A stretch of 6,117 nt of DNA. Origin: JALENY01 sp036310185 (GTDB lineage Bacteria > Bacillota > Clostridia > Lachnospirales > Lachnospiraceae). Each line of letters starts with the position of its first letter. Position 1 is the stretch's first letter. Positions 1 through 5,831 of this stretch are shown here, in pieces. A program made the position numbers and the translations under genes. The notes beneath the pieces are model-generated. The model was not told where the DNA came from and did no database searches. It was given only the letters and a program-made list of their open reading frames with translations. The stretch lies in assembly GCA_036310185.1 (NCBI GenBank), contig JAXJSH010000025.1, positions 1 through 6,117 of the forward strand. Direction: 5' to 3'.

Positions 1-48
1 GCAAAACATGAGAAAGCAGCCCGAATAGGGCGGATTTCTCATGTTTTT
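1..48 (+). terminator. Intrinsic terminator of a gene upstream of the window
   Basis: A perfect 13-bp inverted repeat pairs 3-15 (AAAACATGAGAAA) with 35-47. A second inner stem, GCCC (19-22) with GGGC (28-31), closes on a GAATA loop. A run of five T (44-48) follows. This is a rho-independent terminator reading rightward, and it implies that a plus-strand gene ends just left of the window. The A-rich left flank means it could also work weakly in the other direction. It separates the first gene here from upstream transcription. Confidence 0.8.
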
Positions 49-62
49 AGGATTACGGGAGC

Positions 63-111
63 ATAAAATGCGGAGTAATCCGCAGGTATCAAGGGGGCAA
101 AATACCTTTTG
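63..111 (+). repeat. Structured intergenic repeat, copy 1
   Basis: This 49-bp stretch recurs in inverted orientation at 3007-3054. By hand alignment 46 of 49 positions agree: there are two transitions (at 81 and 83) and one G missing from a G run. It contains a perfect 6-bp hairpin, TGCGGA (69-74) with TCCGCA (79-84), closed by a GTAA (GNRA-type) loop. A possible second stem pairs CAAGGGG (90-96) with CCTTTTG (105-111) using two G-U pairs. The ends ATAAAATGC (63-71) and GCATTTTTTAT (130-140) can also pair, so this copy may be a longer element of about 78 bp. I do not recognise a named repeat family. Confidence 0.8.
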
Positions 112-183
112 ACCCTGGTATCATTATATGCATTTTTTATCGATTCTTAAACATTCAGTAAGTTCAAATCTCAGGAGGTTTTT

Positions 184-690
184 ATGATCGCGCTCAATAT
201 TCCGGACCGCAAAGAATTTACAAAAGGTCTGTTCATCGGCAATATATTTGACCATTTTCTGCTCCGCGAAGCGTCCATTACCACATACTGCAGTTTTACG
301 ATCGACGGTTCTTTACATAAAAATTTTTATTCCGAAGAGGAACAGCGGGACATGGAACTGAATAGCCGGAATCTGGCTCTCTGGCAGGAATGTAAGCCCT
401 TTTGCTTTTCCATCATAAAAGGAAAACACACACCGCTCCATTTTAAATTTGTTTTTCAGTTATCCCAGAAGGATATGGAACATTTTCTGATTTCCTCCGG
501 AGTTCCCCTGGCTGCGGAAGATGTGTTCGGTCTCTTTTTAAATATTTCTTTTGACGGAAACGCCCTGATCTGCACCACAGGAACTTCCCAGCGGACTTTT
601 ACACTGGATAAGTCTTTGGACAACAGCTGGGATACCTGGATCATGAACTTTTTAAAAGAAAACAGCATCCTTACCGAAAAAATTTCTTAA
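184..690 (+). CDS. Hypothetical protein, possible DUF5721-type family
   Basis: This encodes a 168-residue soluble protein of unknown function with no signal peptide or membrane segment. The start is well supported: AGGAGG at 173-178 lies 5 nt before the ATG. The N-terminus (IPDRKEFTKGLFIGNIFDHFLL) and a later stretch, about residues 75-160, with alternating hydrophobic residues suggest an alpha/beta fold. The overall pattern resembles small proteins of Clostridia that I recall as DUF5721; this is recall, not a search result. The reading frame is intact and its codon use is like that of htpG. It lies between the upstream terminator and the CIRCE hairpin, so it is probably a single-gene unit. 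It ends 14 nt before CIRCE, whose hairpin may also terminate it. No function can be assigned, and proximity to htpG is not evidence of a chaperone role. Confidence 0.82.
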   Translation: MIALNIPDRKEFTKGLFIGNIFDHFLLREASITTYCSFTIDGSLHKNFYSEEEQRDMELNSRNLALWQECKPFCFSIIKGKHTPLHFKFVFQLSQKDMEHFLISSGVPLAAEDVFGLFLNISFDGNALICTTGTSQRTFTLDKSLDNSWDTWIMNFLKENSILTEKIS

Positions 691-704
691 AATCCCCTAA
701 ATTG

Positions 705-731
705 TTAGCACTCTTATCAAAAGAGTGCTAA
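705..731 (+). promoter_or_regulatory. CIRCE operator (HrcA binding site) upstream of htpG
   Basis: The sequence matches the CIRCE consensus exactly: TTAGCACTC (705-713), a 9-nt spacer (714-722), GAGTGCTAA (723-731). CIRCE is the operator of the heat-shock repressor HrcA, which typically controls hrcA-grpE-dnaK and groESL in Firmicutes. Here it precedes htpG, placing that gene in the HrcA regulon by inference. The pairing extends to 11 bp (705-715 with 721-731) with a 5-nt loop and is followed by TTTT, so as RNA it could also act as a terminator for the preceding gene. Confidence 0.95.
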
Positions 732-738
732 TTTTCTA

Positions 739-767
739 TTGACATTTCCATTTTTCCCTATTATAGT
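739..767 (+). promoter_or_regulatory. Sigma-A-type promoter of htpG
   Basis: The -35 box TTGACA (739-744, perfect) is separated by 17 bp from the -10 box TATAGT (762-767, 5 of 6 matches to TATAAT). Transcription would begin near 773-775, giving a leader of about 50 nt that ends in the AAGGAG site at 808-813. The promoter lies just downstream of CIRCE (8-nt gap from 731 to 739) rather than overlapping it. Confidence 0.75.
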
Positions 768-822
768 ATTTTTTTAAGAGAGGGGTTTTTCTTATCAATT
801 CATATAGAAGGAGAGAACGATT

Positions 823-2802
823 ATGGCAATGAAAAAAGGCAACTTGTCAATTAACAGCGAAAATATGCTGCCGATCATTAAAAAATGGATGTACTCCGAC
901 CACGACATTTTTGTCCGTGAGCTGGTTTCCAACGGTTGTGACGCGATCACAAAACTGAACAAACTGAGCATGATCGGCGAATACACCAAACCGGAGGATA
1001 AACAGGATTCCATCCACGTTATCGTAAACCCGGAAGAAAAAACACTGAAATTCATCGATACCGGTCTCGGTATGACCGAACAGGAAGTGGAAGAATACAT
1101 CACTCAGATCGCATTTTCCGGTGCAACTCAGTTTGTTGAAAAATACAAAGGAAAAGCAGACGGGGAGCAGATCATCGGACATTTCGGTCTTGGTTTCTAC
1201 TCCGCTTTTATGGTAGCTCATCAGGTGGATATTGATACACTTTCTTATCAGGAAGGGGCAAAAGCAGTTCACTGGGAAAGCGACGGCGAGTCCGAATATG
1301 AGATCGGCGAGGGAACCAGAGATGTGATCGGTACAGAGATCACACTTCATCTGAACGAGGACAGCTACGAATTCTGCAACGAATACCGCATGCGCGAAGT
1401 TCTGGAGCGCTACTGCTCTTTCATGCCGGTGGAAATCTATCTGGAGAACGCAAATGCTCCGAAACCGGAACCGGAAGAGCCAAAAGAAGGGGAAGAATCA
1501 AAAGAGCCGGAAGCTCCGAAACCAGTTAATGATATTCACCCCCTTTGGACCAAACATCCGAACGAATGCAGCGATGATGATTACAAAGATTTTTACCGGA
1601 AAGTATTCAATGACTACAAAGAGCCTCTGTTCTGGATTCATCTGAATATGGATTATCCGTTCAATCTGAAAGGTATTTTATATTTCCCGAAGATCAACAC
1701 CGAATATGATTCCATCGAAGGTACGATCAAGCTGTACAACAATCAGGTATTTATCGCTGACAACATCAAAGAAGTCATTCCTGAATTCCTGATGCTGCTG
1801 AAAGGTGTCATCGACTGCCCGGATCTTCCGCTGAACGTATCCAGAAGTGCTCTGCAGAACGATGGATTTGTGAAAAAGATCGCCGATTACATCAGCAAAA
1901 AGGTAGCTGACAAGCTGTCCGGCATGTGCAAGACCGAACGTGAAGCCTACGAAGGTTACTGGGATGATATCAGCCCGTTCATCAAATTCGGCTGCATCAA
2001 AGATGAAAAATTTGCAGACAAAATGATGAAATACGTCCTCTTCAAAGATCTGGACAACAAATACCTGACTCTGGAAGAATACAAAGAAAAGAATAATCTG
2101 GTTGCTGATCAGAAGACCGAAGAGCCGGAATCAGAAGTTCTGGATGCAGACGGCAATCCGGTGGAATCCGAAGATTCTGCTGACACAGAAGAACCAAAAG
2201 AACCGGAAAAAGATACCGTCTTCTATGTAACCGATGAGGTTCAGCAGATTCAGTATATCAACATGTTCAAAGCAGAGGGAAAAGACGCTGTTATCCTGAA
2301 GCACAACATTGACAATCCGTTTATCACTCAGCTGGAACGCCGCAATGAAACACTTCGTTTCATGCGAATCGACGCGGATCTGACCGATGATTTCAAGGGC
2401 GAAGATTCTGTTTCCGAAGACGATGCAAAATCCATCACAGAAACGTTCCGCAAAGCCCTGAACAATGACAAGCTGGAAGTTCGTGTGGAAAATCTGAAAG
2501 ACGACGACATCTCCTCTATGATGATTCTTTCCGAGGAAAACCGCCGTATGCAGGAAATGATGAAAATGTACGGTATGGCAGGCATGGATCCGACCATGTT
2601 TGGCGGTCAGGAGACTCTGGTGCTGAACGCAAACCATCCGCTGGTGAAATTCGTTCTGGAACACAAACGCTCCAAGAATGTACCGGTAATCTGCGAACAG
2701 CTGTATGATCTGGCTATGCTGGCACATAAACCGCTGAATCCGGATGAAATGACAAGATTTGTAAAACGCAGCAACGAAATTATGCTGCTGCTGACAAAAT
2801 AA
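823..2802 (+). CDS. htpG: Molecular chaperone HtpG (Hsp90 family)
   Basis: This is a 659-residue cytoplasmic Hsp90: an ATP-driven homodimeric chaperone that remodels client proteins. The N-terminal ATPase domain (about 1-209) shows RELVSNGCDA (catalytic Glu33, Mg-binding Asn37), DTGLGM (Asp79), the lid glycines in GHFGLGFYSAF (119-129) and GTEITLHL (170-177). The middle domain carries PLNVSR with Arg341, equivalent to the phosphate-sensing arginine. The C-terminal dimerisation domain runs from about 530; there is no eukaryotic MEEVD tail. It is about 35 residues longer than E. coli HtpG. The excess is explained by two acidic Pro/Glu/Lys-rich inserts, about 210-236 (the N-M linker) and about 428-465 (in the middle domain, between TLEEY and FYVT). 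The start has AAGGAG at 808-813, 9 nt upstream. It is likely heat-inducible through CIRCE and forms its own transcription unit. Confidence 0.97.
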   Translation: MAMKKGNLSINSENMLPIIKKWMYSDHDIFVRELVSNGCDAITKLNKLSMIGEYTKPEDKQDSIHVIVNPEEKTLKFIDTGLGMTEQEVEEYITQIAFSGATQFVEKYKGKADGEQIIGHFGLGFYSAFMVAHQVDIDTLSYQEGAKAVHWESDGESEYEIGEGTRDVIGTEITLHLNEDSYEFCNEYRMREVLERYCSFMPVEIYLENANAPKPEPEEPKEGEESKEPEAPKPVNDIHPLWTKHPNECSDDDYKDFYRKVFNDYKEPLFWIHLNMDYPFNLKGILYFPKINTEYDSIEGTIKLYNNQVFIADNIKEVIPEFLMLLKGVIDCPDLPLNVSRSALQNDGFVKKIADYISKKVADKLSGMCKTEREAYEGYWDDISPFIKFGCIKDEKFADKMMKYVLFKDLDNKYLTLEEYKEKNNLVADQKTEEPESEVLDADGNPVESEDSADTEEPKEPEKDTVFYVTDEVQQIQYINMFKAEGKDAVILKHNIDNPFITQLERRNETLRFMRIDADLTDDFKGEDSVSEDDAKSITETFRKALNNDKLEVRVENLKDDDISSMMILSEENRRMQEMMKMYGMAGMDPTMFGGQETLVLNANHPLVKFVLEHKRSKNVPVICEQLYDLAMLAHKPLNPDEMTRFVKRSNEIMLLLTK

Positions 2803-2812
2803 TGTTTTTGAC

Positions 2813-2849
2813 AGAGGCTGTATCTGTAAAAAGATGCAGTCTCTTTTTT
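2813..2849 (+). terminator. Intrinsic terminator of htpG
   Basis: A 13-bp stem pairs 2813-2825 with 2832-2844 (two G-U pairs, no mismatches) around a 6-nt loop and continues into a T run (2844-2849). It begins 11 nt after the htpG stop codon, so it is the primary terminator of that gene. Confidence 0.88.
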
Positions 2850-2917
2850 AAATACGGAAAAATTATATCAAAAACTGAATCCATTCAAAAGGCACCATTC
2901 ACAAAATGCCGCAATAC

Positions 2918-2976
2918 AAAAGACCCAGGGAAAAAGCAGCTTATTGTTTAAAAACTGTTTTTCCTGAGTCTTTTTT
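2918..2976. terminator. Second, bidirectional terminator between htpG and lgt
   Basis: A long imperfect stem pairs 2918-2939 with 2955-2974. It has one C-A mismatch and two bulged G, and a loop of about 15 nt. It is flanked by TTTTTT on the plus strand (2971-2976) and TTTT on the minus strand (complement of 2918-2921). It lies between convergent genes, so it can back up htpG termination and end lgt transcription from the other side. The remaining bases of the 248-nt gap show no gene. Confidence 0.7.
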
Positions 2977-3006
2977 GTTTTACATTTATTTTATTGATGT
3001 TTGGTT

Positions 3007-3054
3007 CAAAAGGTATTTTGCCCCTTGATACCTACAGATTACTCCGCATTTTAT
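3007..3054 (-). repeat. Structured intergenic repeat, copy 2 (inverted)
   Basis: This 48-bp copy reads on the minus strand and matches 63-111 with two transitions and one missing G. The hairpin TGCGGA-GTAA-TCTGTA (3048 to 3033, minus) still pairs because both changes turn G-C pairs into G-U pairs. It overlaps the end of the lgt-family gene: the TAA stop (3053-3051) is inside the repeat. Beyond the core (minus strand, positions below 3007) similarity to copy 1 fades gradually, which suggests an older, longer shared unit. Confidence 0.8.
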
Positions 3055-3830
3055 TCGGTCAGGGAAGCAGCTTCCGCATCCTGTACCTTCGGACGTTTTT
3101 TGTTCAAACGGAAGAAGATTAACGCGAGCACAAAAATCACGATGGAAATGGCCTGTGAAGTCGAAAGAACACCAAGTGCACCCCGCTCATCATTTCGTAA
3201 AAATTCAATCATAAATCTTCCTATTGAATACAAAAGCATATACATGGCCGCTACATCGCCTGTATGTTTCGCTTTTTTATGGCAGATCAGCAAAATCCCC
3301 ATAATCAAAAAGTCTCCGGCAGAAGAGATCAGCTGAGTCGGAAGCAGTTTTATGCCTGCCGGTGCCAGCGCCTCCTCCGGAAATGTCACACCCAGAAAGC
3401 AATCCGTCTCTCTTCCGTAGCAGCAGCCCGCCAGAAAACAGCCGATGCGGCCGAATCCCTGTGCGACCGCTATGGACGGAGCCGCCAGATCAAAGTATTC
3501 CCAGAAACTGTATTTCTTAATTTTACAGTAGACAATACCCGCCGCTACTCCGGCAGCAATGCCGCCGTACACAACAAAACCTTCCGAACCCAGAACAGAC
3601 ATGGGATCTTTTAAAAAGGTTGGAAACTCAACAATCACATAAAGCAATTTTGCGCCGACAAAACCGATCAGCACACCCCAGATTGCAATATCAAGAACAG
3701 CATCCGGATTCAGACCGTATTTTTTTGCCCGACAGGAAGCCAGTAAAATGCACGCCAGAATGCCAAGTGCGATCATGAATCCATAGCCATAAATGGTAAA
3801 ACCACCTATAGAAAATAATTCAACTTTCAT
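3051..3830 (-). CDS. lgt: Lgt-family prolipoprotein diacylglyceryl transferase, divergent
   Basis: This is a 259-residue polytopic membrane protein of the Lgt family. Canonical members transfer diacylglycerol from phosphatidylglycerol to the lipobox cysteine of preprolipoproteins. Matching landmarks against E. coli Lgt: Tyr14 (Y26), GFGRIG with Arg128 (R143), Gly139 (G154), PTQL (164-167, for HPSQL), and GRFMIEFLR with Arg205 and Glu209 (R239, E243). It differs at key places: Tyr88-Gly-Gly stands where HGG (H103) is expected, Cys131 where N146 is, and Cys136 where E151 is. The motif GRIGCFLAGCCYG replaces GRxGNFxNxExxG. I recall such GCFLAGCCYG variants in other bacteria, so this may be a subfamily with altered chemistry. 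About seven membrane segments are visible. Start: ATG with AGAGGG 6 nt upstream. It is transcribed alone, convergent to htpG. The symbol denotes the family; the activity is unproven. Confidence 0.88.
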   Translation of the reverse strand: MKVELFSIGGFTIYGYGFMIALGILACILLASCRAKKYGLNPDAVLDIAIWGVLIGFVGAKLLYVIVEFPTFLKDPMSVLGSEGFVVYGGIAAGVAAGIVYCKIKKYSFWEYFDLAAPSIAVAQGFGRIGCFLAGCCYGRETDCFLGVTFPEEALAPAGIKLLPTQLISSAGDFLIMGILLICHKKAKHTGDVAAMYMLLYSIGRFMIEFLRNDERGALGVLSTSQAISIVIFVLALIFFRLNKKRPKVQDAEAASLTE

Positions 3831-3943
3831 CTTTTACCCTCTTTTCAACGATTGAGCTTTTTGTCTTTCTTCCATAAAATTGTATATTTTCCAGTCCGCT
3901 CAATACGCAGCCCCAAAATACGTTTTTTAAAAAGCTCTTTCCT

Positions 3944-3972
3944 ATTATAAAGAAAGCAGCCGTAAAAAGCAA
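3944..3972 (-). promoter_or_regulatory. Candidate promoter of the lgt-family gene
   Basis: On the minus strand a perfect -10 box TATAAT (3949-3944) lies 17 bp after TTGCTT (3972-3967), a weak -35 box with 3 of 6 matches. It would give a leader of about 105 nt. The leader holds a 7-bp inverted repeat (ATTGAGC at 3851-3857, GCTCAAT at 3898-3904) with a 40-nt gap, too weak to name as a riboswitch. The rest of the intergenic region up to the next gene is AT-rich, with no clear plus-strand promoter. Confidence 0.4.
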
Positions 3973-4068
3973 CCATATCTCAAAAACAGAAAACTTACAT
4001 ATTTTTCATATTTTTTGCATATTCCATCCAGTTTTGCAAACCCTATGTTCGAAAGGATGGTGAGTTAC

Positions 4069-4257
4069 TTGAATCTTGATAAAACGGTCTGTGAATGTCT
4101 GGGCGTTACTGCCGGTATGATCAAAGATGCTATTGACAATGGAGCAACCACTCTGGAAGAAGTGCAGGATGCAACCGGTGCAGCCACTGCCTGCGGTGTC
4201 TGTACCGATGATGTCCAGCGTCTTGTTGATTATTTTACCACGGAACGGGATCAGTAA
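4069..4257 (+). CDS. BFD-type (2Fe-2S)-binding domain protein
   Basis: A small stand-alone bacterioferritin-associated-ferredoxin-like (Fer2_BFD) domain. From a TTG start it is 62 residues: Cys8-x-Cys10 in TVCECLGVT and Cys42-x-x-Cys45 in ACGVC form the four-cysteine set that binds a [2Fe-2S] cluster in this family. The intervening DAIDNGATTLEEVQDATGA is the typical helical core. Free-standing BFD proteins are probably small redox or iron-handling modules; the partner is unknown and no adjacent oxidoreductase is present. Start choice: TTG at 4069 is favoured because AAGGATGGTGA (4053-4063) resembles the full AAGGAGGTGA site with one extra T, at usable spacing, and the conserved region begins 5 residues later. 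ATG codons in frame at 4015, 4045 and 4057 lack a properly spaced site, and ATG 4057 lies inside the likely ribosome site. Confidence 0.85.
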   Translation: MNLDKTVCECLGVTAGMIKDAIDNGATTLEEVQDATGAATACGVCTDDVQRLVDYFTTERDQ

Positions 4258-4267
4258 TTTTTCATGC

Positions 4268-4314
4268 AAAAGTTCCGGAAAGAAAGAGAATTTCCTCTTC
4301 TTCCGGAACTTTTT
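4268..4314. terminator. Bidirectional terminator between convergent genes
   Basis: A perfect 13-bp stem pairs 4268-4280 (AAAAGTTCCGGAA) with 4301-4313, with further inner GAA/TTC and GAG/CTC pairing. It ends in five T on the plus strand (4310-4314) and four T on the minus strand. It begins 10 nt after the BFD gene stop and lies 35 nt past the stop of the convergent metallo-hydrolase gene, so it plausibly serves both. Confidence 0.88.
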
Positions 4315-4349
4315 ATTAACAGTTACCCTGATTATCTACTTCATTCTGA

Positions 4350-5786
4350 TCACCAGCACTTTGAACATGCATCATATCCCCTGGCTACCGCATCACTTTT
4401 CGTTACTTGCCGTGCCTTATCCGGATTCATTCTGCCACAGTTAGGAATGGAATGATATTTTTCACCAGTAGCTGACAACCATACCATTTGTTCCTGCACT
4501 TGCGGTTTCTCTTCCACAACAGGGACAGCTGTTGGCTCCGGTGTCGCTTCTGGTGTGGTTTCCGGTGTGGTTTCCCGTGTTGCTTCCGGTGTACTCTCTG
4601 CCAGTTCTTCAGGCTGTGTACCAATATCATTTTCATCACCCGGCGTATAATCATTACATGGTTCTTTATCCCACTTCAGATTTTTACCGTCACTTTTAAC
4701 AATGACAGTTCCCTGCTTGTCGGTTCGGAACACAGGGATTTCCATGACTTCTAACTTATCCATGGTATCTTTATCCGGATGTCCGTACTGATTATCTGCA
4801 CCACAGCTGATGACCGCATATTCCGGTACTGTCTCTGCCAAAAAGTCTGAACTTGTACCAGTTGCAGAGCCATGATGGCTAAGTACCAGAACATCACATT
4901 CCAAATCTATGCCTGAATGGCACATTGCAGCTTCACTACCGCTTTCTGCATCACCAGTGAAGATAAATGAGTTTTCGCCATTAATCAGCTTAATCACAAC
5001 AGAATTATCATTGCTTTCGTCTGCATCAACTGATTCCGGGGCAAGAATAATAAACTTGCCAGTACCAAACGCAAATTCGGTTCCCACCTCCGGATGCTGC
5101 ATGGTCAATCCCTCAGTATCCACAGCTTTAAGAAAAGATTTATATGTTTCACTGTCATGGACATAATCGCTGCTAATTACATTTTTCACTTCAAATGCAT
5201 TCAGACAACCGATCAGCCCAGACACATGATCCGCATCATAATGACTGCTTATTAAATAATCAATGGCAGTTACACCCTGTTCCTTCAAATAAGCAACAAC
5301 AAAGCTGGAACAATCTTTATCGCCGCCATCGTAGATTAACGTTTGATCACCTGACTGGACGAAAATTGATAATCCCTGTCCCACATCTAAAAAGCGAATT
5401 TCCATATCATATGGAATCTGTGTTGGCGTTGCCGTTGGTGTCGGTGTCTCCGTAATCTCTTCTGTGGGCTCCGGCGTAGGCGTGGCTTCTTCTGCTTCTT
5501 TTGCTTCAGAAACACTTTCTATTCCCTGTGCCTCGGTGCTGTCTGTAGGCGGCACTGTCACCATACAAAGAACAAAAGCAATTGTTGGCACTATGGCTTT
5601 TACCCGTTTTTTCAACTGAATATTTTTCTTTTCAAGAATATTCCATACTACAGGCAGCAACGAGGCACCTAATAATATTGATGCTAATGCATATGGAATA
5701 GAATTTCCGAAATTTCCAAGTCCACCAATTAAAAACATTACACCAAAGATCCATCGGACAATCGATACTATCTTTTTCCCTTTCAT
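4350..5786 (-). CDS. Membrane-anchored ComEC-like metallo-beta-lactamase-fold protein
   Basis: A 478-residue protein in five parts: three hydrophobic segments (about 9-28, 30-49, 63-80); a TP/PE-rich linker (about 100-125); a ComEC/Rec2-type metallo-beta-lactamase domain (about 126-372); a second TPE-rich linker (about 390-430); and a C-terminal Cys/His domain (about 433-478). The hydrolase shows DVGQG (134-138), SHYDADH (His182, Asp184, Asp186, His187), NSVVIKL (261-267), FTGD (Asp279), SHHGS (303-307) and YGHP (His336), so the metal-binding set appears intact. The C-terminus has His445, Cys450, Cys474, Cys477, resembling Ada-type metal-binding knuckles. Lys/Arg at the N-terminus and between segments 2 and 3 predict the enzyme lies outside the cell. 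In ComEC this domain is thought to degrade a DNA strand; here the substrate is unknown. Not full ComEC: the competence channel is absent. Start: GGGAGG with good spacing. Confidence 0.88.
   Translation of the reverse strand: MKGKKIVSIVRWIFGVMFLIGGLGNFGNSIPYALASILLGASLLPVVWNILEKKNIQLKKRVKAIVPTIAFVLCMVTVPPTDSTEAQGIESVSEAKEAEEATPTPEPTEEITETPTPTATPTQIPYDMEIRFLDVGQGLSIFVQSGDQTLIYDGGDKDCSSFVVAYLKEQGVTAIDYLISSHYDADHVSGLIGCLNAFEVKNVISSDYVHDSETYKSFLKAVDTEGLTMQHPEVGTEFAFGTGKFIILAPESVDADESNDNSVVIKLINGENSFIFTGDAESGSEAAMCHSGIDLECDVLVLSHHGSATGTSSDFLAETVPEYAVISCGADNQYGHPDKDTMDKLEVMEIPVFRTDKQGTVIVKSDGKNLKWDKEPCNDYTPGDENDIGTQPEELAESTPEATRETTPETTPEATPEPTAVPVVEEKPQVQEQMVWLSATGEKYHSIPNCGRMNPDKARQVTKSDAVARGYDACSKCW
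4533..4592 (-). repeat. Five tandem 12-nt units encoding a TPE-rich linker
   Basis: Within the metallo-hydrolase gene, five consecutive 12-nt units encode TPEA, TRET, TPET, TPEA, TPEP (residues 399-418). On the plus strand each unit ends in a GTGT-type motif, four of them in GGTGT. In the fourth unit on the plus strand one base change turns Pro into Arg. The array is in frame, so gain or loss of a unit would only change the linker length between the enzyme and its C-terminal domain. Confidence 0.8.
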
Positions 5787-5813
5787 ACCCTTCCTCCCTC
5801 ATATAACGATATA

Positions 5814-5828
5814 TCAAAATCTTAACAT
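5814..5828 (-). other. Possible four-codon leader ORF (MLRF) with strong ribosome site
   Basis: On the minus strand an almost ideal AAAGGAGG lies 7 nt before ATG (5828-5826), which opens M-L-R-F-stop (TGA 5816-5814), 27 nt before the metallo-hydrolase start. The site sits in the 3' arm of a hairpin (AAATCCTTCC with GGAGGATTT, 5856-5832), so it could be masked in RNA. It could be a leader peptide, a remnant of another gene's start, or chance. Confidence 0.3.
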
Positions 5829-5831
5829 ATT

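Noticed and set aside
109..137. TTGACC at 109-114 as a -35 box for the first gene
   Set aside because: No acceptable -10 box lies at 16-18 bp spacing, and the hexamer overlaps the repeat. No promoter is called for that gene.
61..140. CRISPR array or insertion sequence at the repeat copies
   Set aside because: There are only two inverted copies about 3 kb apart, no regular spacers, no transposase and no evident target-site duplication.
847..1350. Long minus-strand ORFs opposite htpG (847-1350, 795-1103, 2131-2727, 2328-2597)
   Set aside because: They lie antisense within a clear Hsp90 gene, have Cys/Phe/His-rich composition typical of shadow frames, and show no family motif.
3001..3614. Plus-strand ORFs at 3001-3336 and 3264-3614
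   Set aside because: They are antisense to the lgt-family gene, with no ribosome site or recognisable domain.
3851..3904. Widely spaced inverted repeat ATTGAGC/GCTCAAT in the lgt leader as a riboswitch
   Set aside because: Only 7 pairs around a 40-nt gap, with no conserved riboswitch core or terminator recognised.
3995..4023. TTACAT/CATATT as a promoter for the BFD-domain gene
   Set aside because: Spacing is right (17 bp) but both boxes match the consensus poorly in an AT-rich tract where such matches are expected by chance.
4427..5817. Other ORFs overlapping the metallo-hydrolase gene, including 5632-5817 (-) and 4909-5166 (+)
   Set aside because: The metallo-hydrolase frame carries all expected motifs; the alternatives are compositionally biased shadows. 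The 5632-5817 ORF merely reads the same leader in another frame from a TTG.
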